From positions 1,178,001 to 1,242,000 of the forward strand of contig JAESUZ010001723.1 of assembly GCA_017311185.1 (NCBI GenBank): a stretch of 64,000 bases of DNA. The letters run 5' to 3'. Source of the stretch: Proteles cristata cristata. Taxonomy: Eukaryota; Chordata; Mammalia; Carnivora; Hyaenidae. A program made the translations under genes and the position numbers. Of the stretch, positions 1-11,373 are shown piece after piece (position 1 is the stretch's first letter; the number at the start of each line of letters is the position of its first letter). The notes under the pieces are model-generated. The model worked only from the letters and a program-made list of their open reading frames with translations, was not told the DNA's origin and did no database searches.

Positions 1-589
1 TAGTTTCCTCAGATCTTAATTAACACCTAAAGTAATACACAGTCTTCTAGGTTGGGCTAGTAGCTTCTTTTTTTTTATGTCAGTTACCCCAAAAGGTGAG
101 GCTGATGAAGGATTAATAATGTACATGATACCCCACCCAAGTATTGCAACATTCCATGAAACAAATGAAGATGGAAACAAAGCAGGCAAAAAGCAGACAG
201 GGCACACAAAAGCAGGAACTTACACCCAACTATCTTCATCTCTGCACCAGAAAGAAAGGGGCAAGAATGAGGGGACAGCATAGAGAGAGACAAGAACAAT
301 TAAGACAAACAGGAAAAGAGAGAGAAAAAAAAAACAAAAACATCACTTGCAGGTCGGTGATGAAGCATGCACTTTTTATCAAGAGTCAAAGCAAAGGGCA
401 GAGTGTATTTCTGAGCACAAGGGCAAGAATCAGAGGGTCCCCTAGAAGGATGCCATGCCTGTAGAGCTGCCTTCTAAAGGGCAAGTTTGGAGCAACCCAG
501 AGAGCAATATTTGTGTCAGGTCTGACTTAGGGAGGGACAAAGCCTCCCTAAGGCAGAGTCCTCTCTAGGACATGGTTCTCAAAAGGGAT
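1..589. other. Intronic or intergenic DNA, nothing recognised
   Basis: This stretch is A-rich on the + strand (for example around 325-340) and contains only short chance reading frames without splice sites or recognisable protein motifs. It is probably intron of the DOCK3 locus, downstream in transcription of the exon at 4780-4905. Confidence 0.5.
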
Positions 590-770
590 CCCACACTAGC
601 AAGATTACCATCATCTCAGAGCTTGTAAGGACTGTAAATTGTTGGGTCCCACTCCAATCCTACTGTATTAGAAACTCTTGGGGGTGGGCCCAGCAGTTTG
701 TTTCTGCAAGCCCTACAGGTGACTTGGATACATACTAATGCTGTAAAACTACTGCTTTGGGAAAAACCTA
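590..770. repeat. MER5-like DNA transposon relic
   Basis: The stretch has the typical order of a MER5/hAT-Charlie nonautonomous element: a 'gttgggtcccactccaatcc' type centre, 'agaaactcttgggggtgggc', a 'cctacaggtgacttgg' part and an 'aaactactgctttggg' end. It is diverged and old. The assignment is from memory of the consensus; the boundaries are approximate. Confidence 0.55.
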
Positions 771-901
771 GCCCTCAGCCAGAGCATATTAACTCAAAAT
801 CAGGTTTCTTCTACCAAGATGAAGACCATTTAAAAAAACTCATATGAAACCTGTCCCATATTGCCCACAGTAAATGAAAAGCCTTAAAAATTCAAGACGT
901 A

Positions 902-1124
902 GTGGGGCGCCTGGGTGGCTTAGTAGGTTAAGCGTCCGACTTTCGCTTGGGTCATGATCTCATGGATCGTGGGTTCGAGCCCCGCATCGGGCTCTGTGCT
1001 GACTGCCAGCTCAGAGCCTGGAGCCTGTTTCAGTCTGTGACTCCCTCTCTCTCTGACCTTCCCCTGCTCACGCTGTCTCTCTTTCTCTCCTAGAAATAAA
1101 TAAAACATTAAAAAATTAAAAAAA
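902..1124 (+). mobile_element. Can-SINE, feliform tRNA-derived, young subfamily
   Basis: It has a tRNA-like head (ggggcgcctgggtggctta) with an intact B-box-like part (gggttcgagccc), a CT-rich middle, and a tail with AAATAAATAAAACATT followed by A-runs. It is flanked by a direct repeat of about 16 bp (aaaaattcaagac plus g/t ta) at 886-901 and about 1122-1137. It belongs to the 'GGCTTAG / TTTCGCTT / CTAGAAATAAATAAAACATT' group seen several times here. Confidence 0.95.
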
Positions 1125-1375
1125 AAATTCAAGACTTAGAAAACAAATTAAAACAAGTAATTCTCACTGAGCCATGACAGAACTCTGTACTCCTACTGAC
1201 TCTGAGGAACAGGCTTTCCAGGAAAGCTAAGAATTCCAGAGGAATGTAGGAGGTGGTCCCGGCTCTGCTGGCTTGGGCATGGTCTGCAGGAGAGCATAGC
1301 CCCTTCTCGAGCAAAAGATTTTAAATCATTCCTTTCAGTTTATAGTCTTTTGGCCAGCAGTTCTCTTTAAAGTTT

Positions 1376-1592
1376 TTTTTTTAATATTTTTATTTATTTC
1401 TAGGAGAGAGAGAGAGACAGCGTGAGCAGGGGAGGGTCAGAGAGAAAGAGGGGGTCACAGACTGAAACAGGCTCCAGGCTCCAAGCTGGCAGTCAGCAAA
1501 GAGCCCGACGTGGGGCTCGAACCCACGAACCGCGAGATCATGACCTAAGTGAAAGTTGGACGCTTAACCGACTAAGCCACCCAGGTGCCCCT
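1376..1592 (-). mobile_element. Can-SINE, young subfamily, inverted
   Basis: It reads poly-T, then ttatttctaggagagag, GA-rich middle and the reversed tRNA head ending ccacccaggtgcccc. The flanking direct repeat ttctctttaaagttt occurs at 1361-1375 and again from 1594. It has the same diagnostic bases as the copy at 902-1124 and lies in opposite orientation only about 250 bases away. Confidence 0.95.
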
Positions 1593-1609
1593 ATTCTCTT
1601 TAAAGTTTT

Positions 1610-4600
1610 ATTTTAGTTACTTTACTGGAAACAATGTTAACTCCAACTTGTTCACCTGGAACACCTGTCCTACTCTAGTCTTTCCTGCTCATTTTCTTGA
1701 AAAAAAAAAAAAATCTAGGAAAGGAGTTATTAGCTTTTGAACTGAACTAAGTGAGTTTGGAGAGAAGGAAGACATACCCTCAGGAATATGGTGACCAACC
1801 AATAAAGGCTGTGAATGCTTAGTTTCAAAATTAGGCATAAATTCCTGTATCTATTTTGTTCTATAGTCTAGAATGTCATCTCCTGGGTTGGAGTGTGCCT
1901 TTTCTGGGACCTCCTGGGGCACCAGCAACAGCATTCTTGCCTCTTGCTTGCTACCACAGATCATGAGCAGAGCTGGATGGCTGTATAGTCAGGACCTCAG
2001 CTGTGGCAGAGTAGCACATTTCCTGTTCATAGCAGTCACATGGTGTGTATGTATACACCCATGGAAAGCAATGGGAGACCATCAGAGAGACCATTTACAA
2101 AATGGTATGTTGGATACTGGTGTGGCTAGAGCCTGGTTGAACTCTGTAACTCAAAGCTCTAAGCTCTGTCAATATACTTTGAAAAAGCCCTATCTGGGCC
2201 ATTCTGACAAAGAAGACCTCTATAAATGAATGCCTGGAAATTTCTATCAAATGCTGTTTTAAAATAAGAATCATAGTTTATGAGTAATAATACTTTTTCC
2301 ATTTACTCTAATTTCTTGACTTAAGTGTTGAAATGCTCACAGTTACTGACATAATTCATTGCCTTGTTCATTTCTCGTATATATGTCCATGTGGCAAGAA
2401 GTTGCAACTTCTTGTAATTTGGTCACACCAGCACCGTAAGGACTGAAGGGCTGCTACGGCCCAGATGCAATACTCCTACAAAGGAAAGATGGATCAGCTG
2501 CAGGTGGATGGATGGCCATGGGAGTCTCATCAAGGGAGTTCTGGTTACATGATTTCCCTAGATAGGGAACTGCAATGTAAAACATTCCTGCACACTGTTA
2601 CTGTTGCTCCAGTAATACATGCAGGCCAGCCCTATGACCAGGCCTGAGAATGGCAAACGTACTCTGATGAGATCTTGGAGTGCATTAAGAGGTCTGTCAA
2701 TCAGTTGTTACCTCACAACCCTGGAAGTGGCCATCTGCAAAAAGTCTTTCCTCAGGGGGAAGAAGAGTAGAGAGCAAGACAGATTATGCACAAAGGACTG
2801 CTTCCTGACTGTGAATCAATCCTTACTTCCAGTTTTAGCGCTTAGTACTCAAAGGCAGACAACCCTGGAAGCAGCATACATACAGGACTGTCGTGGACCT
2901 CCCACGATTGCCCTGTGTCTGAGCCCTGTGGGGGCGAATGATATGATGGCCCCTTAGCTGCCCAGGGGAGAGGGAAAACTCCCTTAATGTCAGCCTGCAT
3001 TACCAATGCCTGATACAGCTGATTTCCCCAGACATGTCTAGCATACCCAGAAGTCCTTTATAAGACTTTATGTCAATGATGCAAAGAGATGCAGGGTGCT
3101 GTACAAGAAGATTTCTTTCCATAGATGAGGGCTGGACAACATAACTCTTGAAATCAAACTTTGCTTAAGAATTTTTTTCACTGAGTTTTGATCCTTTTTA
3201 GTCTCTCTTCACTTGGTTTTACTACTCTATGAAGGCTAAGAGGAAGGAAATGTCCAAATGTCCAAATCTTAACAAGTTCTTAAAAGAAAGGAAGGACTTT
3301 AAATATATCTCTTAGAATATATGATTCCATCTCATGAGCCTGGGTATCTAACTTAAAAAAAAATCACCAGATCAATTTTGGTAACCACTTCTTTCTTCCA
3401 TGACATTTCATCAAGGACCCAGGACTGTGCCTGGGCTCTTGTCCTAATAACCAGGGCTGAGGAATGGTGTCAGGACATTGTGAAGGACATTGTTCTCCAA
3501 CAGCCAGATGGAGGCCCTTCATAAGCATAAAGTCTCCCAAGCATTTAAAGATAAACATGGAACTGATTCAGTGGCCTAGAATCCCACACAGATTCTTCTG
3601 TGTGCATGAGCAGGAGATGGAGGCTGTTCACAGCAGCTTTTTCTGCATTCACAGTGTCTATGGGTGGGGGATGCAGGTGACATAAAACAAGTCCAGGCAT
3701 AGTGTGGGAAGTTGGAAGGCAGCTAGAATCCCTTACATGGGCCTTCTCTGTGCTTAGGCCACAGTCCCCTTTGGGTTTATGCTGACAAATATTTCCAGCA
3801 AGGGGATTTAGAACACCATAAAGAACTCCAAATAGGTGATATGTAGAATGGTGACAATCAGTTCAGTCTGGCCTGCCCTGGCTCTTTCAAATAGAAGCAA
3901 ACAAGCTTTTACCAGGTCATTAAAACTCAATGGAAAAGGTAGGTCCTTTACTCCTATAAACCATTCAGAAAACCAGCTATTTGCTTGTTCTGATTTCCCT
4001 CTCTTTGTTCACATCTTCTCTGCTTATTAGAACACCTGCCCTCCATCTGAGTGATGCCTGTCCTTCCCTCACTCCCTATGGCTCCCGTGGCTTTGATGGC
4101 TTGTTTTGATCTACTTTGGATGTTTTGCCTGTACCTGCCTGACTAGAAAATGTGAACCTGACACTGACCTGCTAGAATAAAATGTGACGGTTGATGCATT
4201 CCCACTTTCTGCCCTGGCTCCATTGGGCATTAGATGGGAATAGTGAGCCAATTCCTGAGAAACTGTCTACGTAGTACTTACCTAGTGCCTAACTTATACC
4301 ATTTGTCCTATTTGTTTTCTGATACATTAAAATATATCTGCTTTTCCTGCATGAATTGGATTCATCATTATTATAGGCACATATTTGGTATGTTCTTCCC
4401 CTTAAAGAGGAAGTTCTTATGAGTCAATTTTCTAACAAATGTAATGGAAGAGAAGAAAGTATAAGGCATCCTCCCCACCCCCGCCCCCCAGCCCTTCCTT
4501 GGTTCCTACCACTCAGTCTCTACAGGAGACAACAAAGCCCATCTGCTGGATTGTCATGTTGCAGATGTCATGTTGGTGGATATGATGTGGTGGCTTCTGG

Positions 4601-4779
4601 AAAAGATGCCAACAAAGGAGCCACTGACTCCAGACTGTAGTCAGCAACCTTGTTTGGGAGAGGCTTTTAATGGCTGCAGGGCTCCTCCACATCACAGTTT
4701 ACCATCTGCTCATGAGAGGAGCACCGGACTCCATCCTTCTAACCCGTCTCCCAACCCAGCCCCAAGAAGTGTGGCCTAC
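1610..4779. other. Intron of DOCK3 (expected), no feature recognised
   Basis: I looked here on the minus strand for the next DOCK3 exon (start of DHR-1, expected to begin with Gly-Asp-Ile-Arg-Asn-like codons) and did not find it. Several frames of 60-118 codons are open on the + strand (1873-2229, 2465-2647, 2619-2957) but show no motif, and there are no splice sites supporting them. Part of 1860-2960 has the non-coding, moderately GC-rich look of an old LTR or transposon, but I cannot name it. Confidence 0.5.
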
Positions 4780-4905
4780 CTGGCATGATGACATCAGGAA
4801 ATCCCAGTTTTCTTGTAATTGCCAATCCCCTATTAAATATCATGGGATTTTCTCTCCTAATCTGTTCCATGTCTCCACGGAGAAGCTGCAGAGAAATGAT
4901 AAGAC
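4780..4905 (-). CDS. DOCK3: DOCK3 coding exon E (just before DHR-1)
   Basis: This 126-base exon follows an acceptor reading tattttgcag on the minus strand and ends at a G followed by gtaggc. Read with one base carried in from the previous exon, it codes for 42 residues including LIISLQLLRGDMEQIRREN, a MIFNRGLAITRKLGF core and an ending VIMPG. In DOCK-family proteins this stretch lies immediately in front of the DHR-1 (C2-like, phosphoinositide-binding) domain, whose first residues would come from the next exon, outside the window. The incoming and outgoing intron phases are both 1, so skipping this 126-base exon would keep the frame. The exon is the last one found before a gap of at least 4.7 kb. 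Identity as DOCK3 rests on remembered family sequence. Confidence 0.9.
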
Positions 4906-5953
4906 CTGCAAAATAAAAGTATTTTCTTACTCAGAACCACATTTCCACCCTGTTTCATAGTACTAGAAATGACATAAAGAGTCACACTTTTTTTCTGGAG
5001 GAAAATATGCAAAGTTCAGCATTTTTCTTGAGAAAAATTTTGATATAGAAATTATATGCTGTTCTGAAGAAACATTCTAGAAAGCTATTTAAGAAAAGAT
5101 AACCTCAGTAACCCAGAGAACTGGTTTATTAAATACAGACCGAGATCTGGGAGACTGAGTTGCCTTTTTCTCTGTTCCTTAGCCTCCAGCCCAGTTTGAT
5201 TGGGCCCTAGCAAACACTCACTGAATTAGAGGGTTGAACTACATAAACCATACATTTAGGGACCCAGATAAATCTACAGGAACAATGGCAGACTAGAAAC
5301 AAGTGTCACCAAAAGAGACCTTGTGTCAGGATGTCTCACCAGCTGAAAATGAATGAGCTAATAAGAGGTGCTATGCTTTATGCCAGGAGTATGCTAAAAT
5401 GTGGGAAGCAAGTTGTTGGTTCAATCTTACAATAGCTTGTAAAGAGAGCAGCAGAGCAGACCTCACATTCCCTGCAGGGAATCACTGCACTTCAAGGAAA
5501 AGAAGGGATGTTTTGTGGGGCTAACTGAGCTTTGCTTCTGACTATGAGTTTCATATTTTCCAGATGATCCCAAAGGCTTTGTTCAGAACATGGGAGAAAC
5601 TGTAATGTGTTCCCAGGTCAGCTGGCTTCCACTTCATTATTTGTATGTACCTTAGGAGTTTTGCATAAAGTAAGAATCTCCTGGAAATCATCCTCTCCCC
5701 TGCCCCCAAGAGTTACCACTGTAGCCAGTGGCTAGAATGCTGGAAGGTGAAGCCCAGATGGAGTTAAGAAGTGATTCTAAGACTCTGTGAATGAGATTAG
5801 CTGCTAATAGGATAATAAATTTAGGTGCTGATCTATGTGTCAGCAGGAAGCAATCTCATCAACTAAAAACCTGGAATTATGATAATCAGGACAACCAGAA
5901 AAGTGGTGGCTAGAATAGAGACAGTGACAAGAGTTGTAGGATAAGAATGATTT
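4906..5953. other. DOCK3 intron, nothing recognised
   Basis: Left part of the 5.9-kb intron between the exons at 4780 and 10807. No repeat could be named with confidence. Confidence 0.5.
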
Positions 5954-5962
5954 GGAAATGGA

Positions 5963-6261
5963 TTTCATTGTTTCTCATTGCCATGTAGTATTCCATGGTA
6001 TAGATAAACCACATCTTCTTGATCCATTCATCTGTTGATGGACACTTAGGCTCTTTCCAGGTTTTAGCTATTGTGGAGAGTGCTGCTATGAACATTGGGG
6101 TACATGTGCTCCTATGCATCAACATTTCTGTATCCCTTGGGTAAATTCCTAGCAGTGCTATTGCTGGGTCATAGGGGAGTTCTATTGTTAGTTTCCTGAG
6201 GAACCTCCACACTGTTTTCCAGAGGGGCTGTACCAGTTTACATTCCCACCAACAGTGTAGG
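5963..6261 (-). mobile_element. L1 ORF2 C-terminal fragment, tail-less
   Basis: The minus strand codes for the end of carnivore L1 ORF2: a [19 protein letters not shown] stretch, then [25 protein letters not shown] and [14 protein letters not shown]. The fragment starts and ends inside ORF2, with no 3' UTR and no poly-A. It is flanked by the direct repeat ggaaatgga at 5954-5962 and 6260-6268. The corresponding region of the L1 at 35120-35966 is nearly identical, so the fragment is fairly young. Confidence 0.9.
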
Positions 6262-6269
6262 AAATGGAG

Positions 6270-7130
6270 AGGTAAGAAGGGATAGAGAAGTGGAGTAAGA
6301 GAGATGTCACATAGAACAGTCACAGGCACTGTATCTGTCAGATCAAAGTATCCTAGTAACAAGGAACATGTACTCTCACAGCTTGGCTGGGGAGTCAACA
6401 GAGTTCCACTGCAACCCAGACAGACCTCAAGATGATCTCATTGCTTTGGCCAAATTCATGTACCCCAAAAACCCTAAGATTTCACATACGGTATCCTAGG
6501 TGTCATTAACACTGAGATCACAGTGCTCTGGATCACATGGTATTCCAGTTTTTATTCTGGTTACTGTTTAGGGTTTTGAACACCCTATTTTTTTTTTTTT
6601 TTATAACCTAATCACTTGGTGGACTCAACTACAAATAACTTATGAGCCTGAAAGGCTGGGGGCCAGAATCCAGATCACAACAAACTCTTCAGAAGAGAGC
6701 AACTTGAGAGGTATTCACTCCCCCCTCCACAGCCCCAGATCATTTATCTGTGGTATCTTTACATGGCTATCAGATCTTATCCTCTGGCCGAACAGGGGCC
6801 CACTGACCTAGGAGAGAGCCTAAACTGGAGCAGACTGCTAGAGATAAGACAATTTCCAGAATCTGAGATGGTGGTAAGAGATGAAAGGAAAAGAAAATCA
6901 ATAGGTGCATCCTTCTCACTTTACGTTGGCAAGGATTATTCAAGTGCCCACTGACTATCTTTCCTACCTTTCATCTAATTTTCTGAGCAACCAAATTGGC
7001 ATAGAGATGTAAAGTGTACCTTGTGAGGATGCAGACTGAAGACATGGGGAGAGTCGCATCTAGCTTTTGAGCTATCCAAAAGAATTCTTAACATCTGCTC
7101 TCTACCTCTAAGTGTGACAAGCAAGAGGAA
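6270..7130. other. DOCK3 intron, nothing recognised
   Basis: Only a poly-T run near 6589-6602 and short chance frames are seen here. Confidence 0.5.
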
Positions 7131-7177
7131 GTAGGCTTCAGTTTATGCAAGAGAACACATGAAAAGGCACATGAAGA

Positions 7178-7483
7178 ATGAAAGAAACCAACAATGGAGG
7201 TTATAAAACTTCATCTGCTTTTGTAGGAATCGGGATTCTGAAACGTCTGAGTCCTCTTCCCGGTTCTGAAACCCTGCGTGATCGAGGCACATGCCAAATA
7301 ATGCTAAACTTAGTCGTCAGGAAAAAAAGAGCCTTGCAAGTAACTCAGAAAAGTGACCCGCTCACTTGCCCAGTATGCAACCAGTCCTTTAGAACACTTG
7401 CTGATTTAACTACCAATCACCTGGCTCCCAAGCCAAAGAACTTAAAAGTAACTAGTTCTATTACAATTTCTCCGTTAACATGA
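7178..7483 (+). pseudogene. Open frame with one zinc-finger-like motif, possible retrocopy fragment
   Basis: A 101-codon frame runs from ATG at 7178 to TGA at 7481. It includes a basic stretch RKKRALQVTQKSDPLTCPVC followed by NQSFRTLADLTTNHLAPK. CPVC and the later Phe, Leu and His recall a C2H2 finger, but the spacing to the first His is one residue too long and the second His is missing. In-frame stops occur just upstream (7160-7170). There are no splice sites and no poly-A, and an L1 fragment begins about 100 bases downstream. It may be a decayed piece of a retrocopied zinc-finger gene, or it may be chance. I do not recognise the parent. Confidence 0.3.
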
Positions 7484-7584
7484 TCTCTGACACAAGAACT
7501 GTTTTCTTACTATATTTCATTTCAGATTAAAGACTGGATGAGGATTAATACTGTAAATTAATCCCAGCCCAAGAAACATATATG

Positions 7585-8291
7585 AAGTTGTATAAATCAT
7601 TAAAAATACAAATCAGGCAATTAGAGAGGAAATTAAAACATATATGGAAACAAATGAAAATGAAAACACAACAATTCAAAATCTAAGGGATGCAGCAAAG
7701 GCAGTCCTAAGAGGAAAGTACATTGCTTTCCAGACCTATTTCATGAGATTAGAAAAAGCGCAAGTCCAAAATCTAACAGCTCACCTAAAGGAACTAGAGG
7801 CAGAGGAACAAGAACGCCCTAAACCTAGTAGAAGAAGAGAAATAGGAAAAATTAGAGCAGAAATAAACAACATAGAGACCAAAGAAACAATCGAACAGAT
7901 CAATGAAACCAAGAGTCGGTTTTTTGAAAAAATAAACAAAATTGACAAGCCTCTAGCCAGACTTATCAAAAAGAAGAGAGAGCACCCAAATAGACAAAAT
8001 TATGAATGAAAATGGACTTATTACAACCAACCCCTCAGAAATACAAACAATTATCAGGGAATACTATGAAAAATTATATGCCAACAAATTGGACAACTTA
8101 GAAGAAATGGACAAATTCCTAAACACACACTCACTACCAAAATTCACACGGGAAGAAATAGAAAACCTGAACAGACCCATAACGAGTGAAGAAATCGAAT
8201 CAGTTATCAAAAATCTCCCAAGAAATAAGTGCCCTGGACCTGATGGCTTCCCTGGGGAATTCTACGAGACATTTAAAAAAGAATTAATCCC
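7585..8291 (+). mobile_element. L1 ORF2 fragment (region between endonuclease and RT)
   Basis: Frames from 7644 and 8002 code for typical L1 ORF2 text: [63 protein letters not shown] residues, then [20 protein letters not shown] and a [20 protein letters not shown] ending. A frameshift near 8000 separates the two frames. It stops abruptly where a SINE begins at 8292; no RT domain, 3' UTR or poly-A follows. Confidence 0.92.
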
Positions 8292-8545
8292 AGAGCGCCT
8301 GGGTGGCTTAGTCGGTTGAGCGTCCGACTTTCGCTTAGGTCATGATCTCGCGGTTCGTGGGTTCGAGCCCCGCATCGGGCTCTGTGCTGACTGCCAGCTC
8401 AGAGCCTGGACCTGTTTCAGTCTGTGACTCCCTCTCTCTCTGACCCTCCCCTGCTCACGCTGTCTCTCTCTCTCTCTCCTAGAAATAAATAAAACATTAA
8501 AAATAAATAAATAAATAAATAAAAAATAAAAAGTTGTTTAAAAAG
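8292..8545 (+). mobile_element. Can-SINE, young subfamily, with AAAT-rich tail
   Basis: The head gcgcctgggtggcttagtcg, B-box gggttcgagccc, middle with ctgactgccagctcagagcc and a tail of AAATAAATAAAACATT expanded into an (AAAT)n run (about 8496-8530) are all clear. It directly abuts the L1 fragment on its left. Confidence 0.95.
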
Positions 8546-8549
8546 TATT

Positions 8550-8607
8550 GAGATCATGACCTGGGCAAAAGTCGGGACCCAACTAACTAAGCCACCCAGG
8601 CAACTTG
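8550..8607 (-). mobile_element. Can-SINE head fragment, inverted
   Basis: The text gagatcatgacctgggcaaa, gtcgggacccaactaactaa and gccacccaggcaact is the reversed tRNA-like head of a SINE. Body and tail are missing, so it is a remnant, possibly an old copy split by the SINE next to it. Confidence 0.75.
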
Positions 8608-9098
8608 ATTACCTGTTCTTAAGTTTTTGAGGAGTTTGGATAGACTTTTTAATGAAGTGTCTATGCAAGCCTACGGCCTACTTTAAAAAAATAGATTTTC
8701 TATTTTTTACTAATTAATCTGTAAATATTCTTTAGAAATCTTAGATTCTTGTAAGAAAGATATGTACTGTAAACATCTTCTTACATTCTGGCATGTCTGC
8801 TTCATATAGGGTTTTTTTTAATGGAATTGAGGCTATTGATTTTAATATATTAAAATTTTCTTAATTTTCTTTGTGGTGTTTTTTAAAGAAATCTTTGCTT
8901 ACCATAAGTCATGAATATATTCTTCTATGCTATTTTGAGAAGCCTTATTATTTTACTTTCACATCTGGATATAAAATCTGTTTGGGATTGTTTTTTGTGT
9001 ATGATATGAGGTTAAAGAGTAAAGACTAGCTTTTTTTATATGGAAAAAAAAAGTATTATTATTACTACCATCTACTTTTAAAATGTTCTCCATGTTTA

Positions 9099-9296
9099 AA
9101 AAGTTTTTAATATTTATTTATTTTTGAGAGAGAGAGAGCAAGCATGAGTCGGGGAGGAGCAGAGAGGGACACAGATCTGAAGTAGGCTCCAGGCTCTGAG
9201 CTGTCAGCATGGAACCTGATGTGGGGCTCGAACCCAAAAACCACAAGATCATGACCTGAGCTGAAGTCATGATGGACTGAGTTACCCAGGTGTCTC
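9099..9296 (-). mobile_element. Can-SINE, older copy
   Basis: The tail side (tttttaatatttatttattt, gagagagagagagcaagcat) leads to the reversed head ending gagttacccaggtgtctc. The flanking direct repeat aaaatgttctccatgttt (9080-9097) recurs at about 9297-9315 with one difference. Confidence 0.92.
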
Positions 9297-9454
9297 AAAG
9301 TGTTCTCCATGTTTTAATCATATCATGTCCCAAGAACTTGTATCCAAGGACACCTCTTTACAAATCAAGTAAAGTAAATAAAGCAAAGAACACTATAAAT
9401 ATGGATAGGAATGGGAGTTTTCGAAATTACTAGCAACTTTTTTTTCTTTTATAA

Positions 9455-9637
9455 TTAAAAATGTGAACAGAAAAGAGGGGCAGAGGGGGAGAGAGAGAAT
9501 CTTAAGCTGACTCCACACTCAGCACAAAGCCTGATGTGGGGTGCAATCCCAAAACACTGGGATCATGACCTGAGCTGAAATCAACCTACTGACATTGAGC
9601 TGACATTCAACCTACTGAGCCACCCAGGCACTGCACC
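9455..9637 (-). mobile_element. Can-SINE, diverged copy
   Basis: GA-rich text from about 9463, then gatgtggggtgcaatcccaa, gatcatgacctgagctgaaa and gagccacccaggcactgcac mark a reversed SINE. A short internal repeat near the head (ctactgacattgagctgacattcaacctactg) looks like a local duplication. Confidence 0.85.
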
Positions 9638-9639
9638 AG

Positions 9640-10806
9640 TAACTTTTTTATATTTTATAAACAAGATTTTATTTTCCTCTTGCTTTAGCCTGGTTTTGTG
9701 TGTGAAATATGGGCTCCCTTCCCCTTTAAGCACACTGCATGGAGGTCCTTGACACATACATATAAAAAACAGTCACTTAAAAATTGTGAAAGAGAGCCTT
9801 GAGGCTCTCTGTGCTACAGAATTTGAGAGAAATCAAATACTCCCAGCTGAGGGTCTCAAACTTTGCAGCCTCTCGTGTGGAGTTGTTCTGAGGTCCATCC
9901 TAGTTGAATATCTGCTGATCCTGATAAAAAAAAAAATTAAGTTCTTAACAACTCTGGAAACTCCCATGCCTTACAGTGGCTTTAGAATGTCATGTAAGGC
10001 CCACTTTTACTTATAACAAGGCTGTGAAAGTTAAAAAACAAACGTTATGTAAGAAAGATTATGAAATAATTGATAGGTAAAACTGTTGGAAGAAGCACGG
10101 TTCCAAGTAAATGTGATAGCTATTTTCAAGGATATATAAAAGCTGAGAGCCTTTTAAATACTGCTTCTAATTTAATCAAGCAATTAATGTTCAATTTAGA
10201 AAACACAATCTTTCTAATGTGTGGAATTGCACCAAGATTTAGATAGGAATTACACAGTTTTAAAAGAAAAGGAAGGGAAAGGAAAAGAAATTGAATTGAA
10301 ATACAAGCTGCTGTGAAATAAAGATTATCTATTTCAGCTCCTGAATGATATTGGCAGACCAATCACTGATTATCATTAGTGTCAGGATTTCTTGGTGATA
10401 CTAACATTGAACAGGAATAGAAAAAGTGAATATTAATATTTGTCTTTTATTTTTGGTTGGGTGTGTATTCTTTATTCAGGAAAACACAGACTTCACAATG
10501 TGACAAACACTGAATCCTTTTGTTCGCTTTGGATTTAACCTAGAACTTAAGTTACCTATCAAAACACATGGAATCCATTATGGAAAGAACAGAAAATGTA
10601 TTTTGGTTGAAAGTAATTAGGGAAGCTCTCAAATCATCACAAAAAGAAATAGTAGATGATGACTGGGGAGGAAAAGAACTGTCTGTAGGGAACTGAACTT
10701 TACATATGGAAGCTGATCCACACAAATTTACTGTATGATCTATAGATCTACATGATCAGGAAGAGTAAATGCAGTACAAAGTTTTCTAGCCGGAGAAGTA
10801 TGTTAC
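9640..10806. other. DOCK3 intron, nothing recognised
   Basis: Unique AT-rich intron immediately downstream (in transcription) of the exon at 10807-10895. No repeat or RNA gene was identified. Confidence 0.5.
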
Positions 10807-10895
10807 CATGGCTGGCGCTGGGAGCAGAATACTTGGCACTGGACTTGCGGATGATATTCTCGTGGATCTGGGACCACTCACTCTCGTTGTTGCAC
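10807..10895 (-). CDS. DOCK3: DOCK3 coding exon D
   Basis: On the minus strand the acceptor reads ctttctgttgcag and the donor is G|gtaacat. The 89-base exon completes a Thr codon split with the preceding exon and then codes for 29 residues, including CNNESEWSQIHENIIRKSS and a Ser/Ala-rich ending, leaving one base (G) for the next exon. The motif ESEW.QIHENII.K is shared with DOCK4 and belongs to the region between the helical N-terminal part and DHR-1. Incoming intron phase 2, outgoing phase 1. Two chance frames overlap it on the + strand and should be ignored. Confidence 0.9.
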
Positions 10896-11168
10896 CTGCA
10901 ACAGAAAGACAGGTGTTACGGTTCTCAAGGCTTTTAAACATCTGCTCTGACATTCCAACCAAAACACTAACTTTGAAGGGAAACTTCAAGCTCACTTTCC
11001 TGTTTTACTAAATTAGACAGGGCTTGTTTTCTGTTAAGGCCCGTGGAAGATTCACACTTGGGCAAAGGGTAGAAACTCTAAAATGAATGTCAACAAATAT
11101 TTTTAATTGGCAAAATATCCTATTCTTTAAAGTAGCAATCTCCCACATCACAAGATCTTCTCTCCTTT

Positions 11169-11373
11169 TCCTCCTTTTTTTTTTTTTTTTTTTTGAGAGA
11201 GAGGGAGAGAGAGCATGAGCAGCAGAGGGGAGAAAGAGAGGGAGACAGAGGACCTGAAACAGGCAGCTCTGAGCTGTCAGCACAGAGCCCGACCTGGGGC
11301 TTGAACTCATGGACTACAAGATCATGACCTAAGCTGAAGTAGGATGTTTAACTGACTGTCACACAGGTATCCC
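11169..11373 (-). mobile_element. Can-SINE, older copy
   Basis: A poly-T run (11176-11194) is followed by gagagagagggagagagagc, the reversed body and a decayed head (ggatgtttaactgactgtca). It lies about 270 bases upstream of the exon at 10807-10895. Confidence 0.9.

Noticed and set aside
902..1124. tRNA-like sequences with A and B boxes at SINE heads throughout the window
   Set aside because: They are the tRNA-derived heads of Can-SINEs, with target repeats and tails, not tRNA genes.
1873..2957. A multi-exon gene on the + strand from several open frames of 60-118 codons
   Set aside because: No coherent splice sites, no motif and no shared phase; the frames overlap in different registers.
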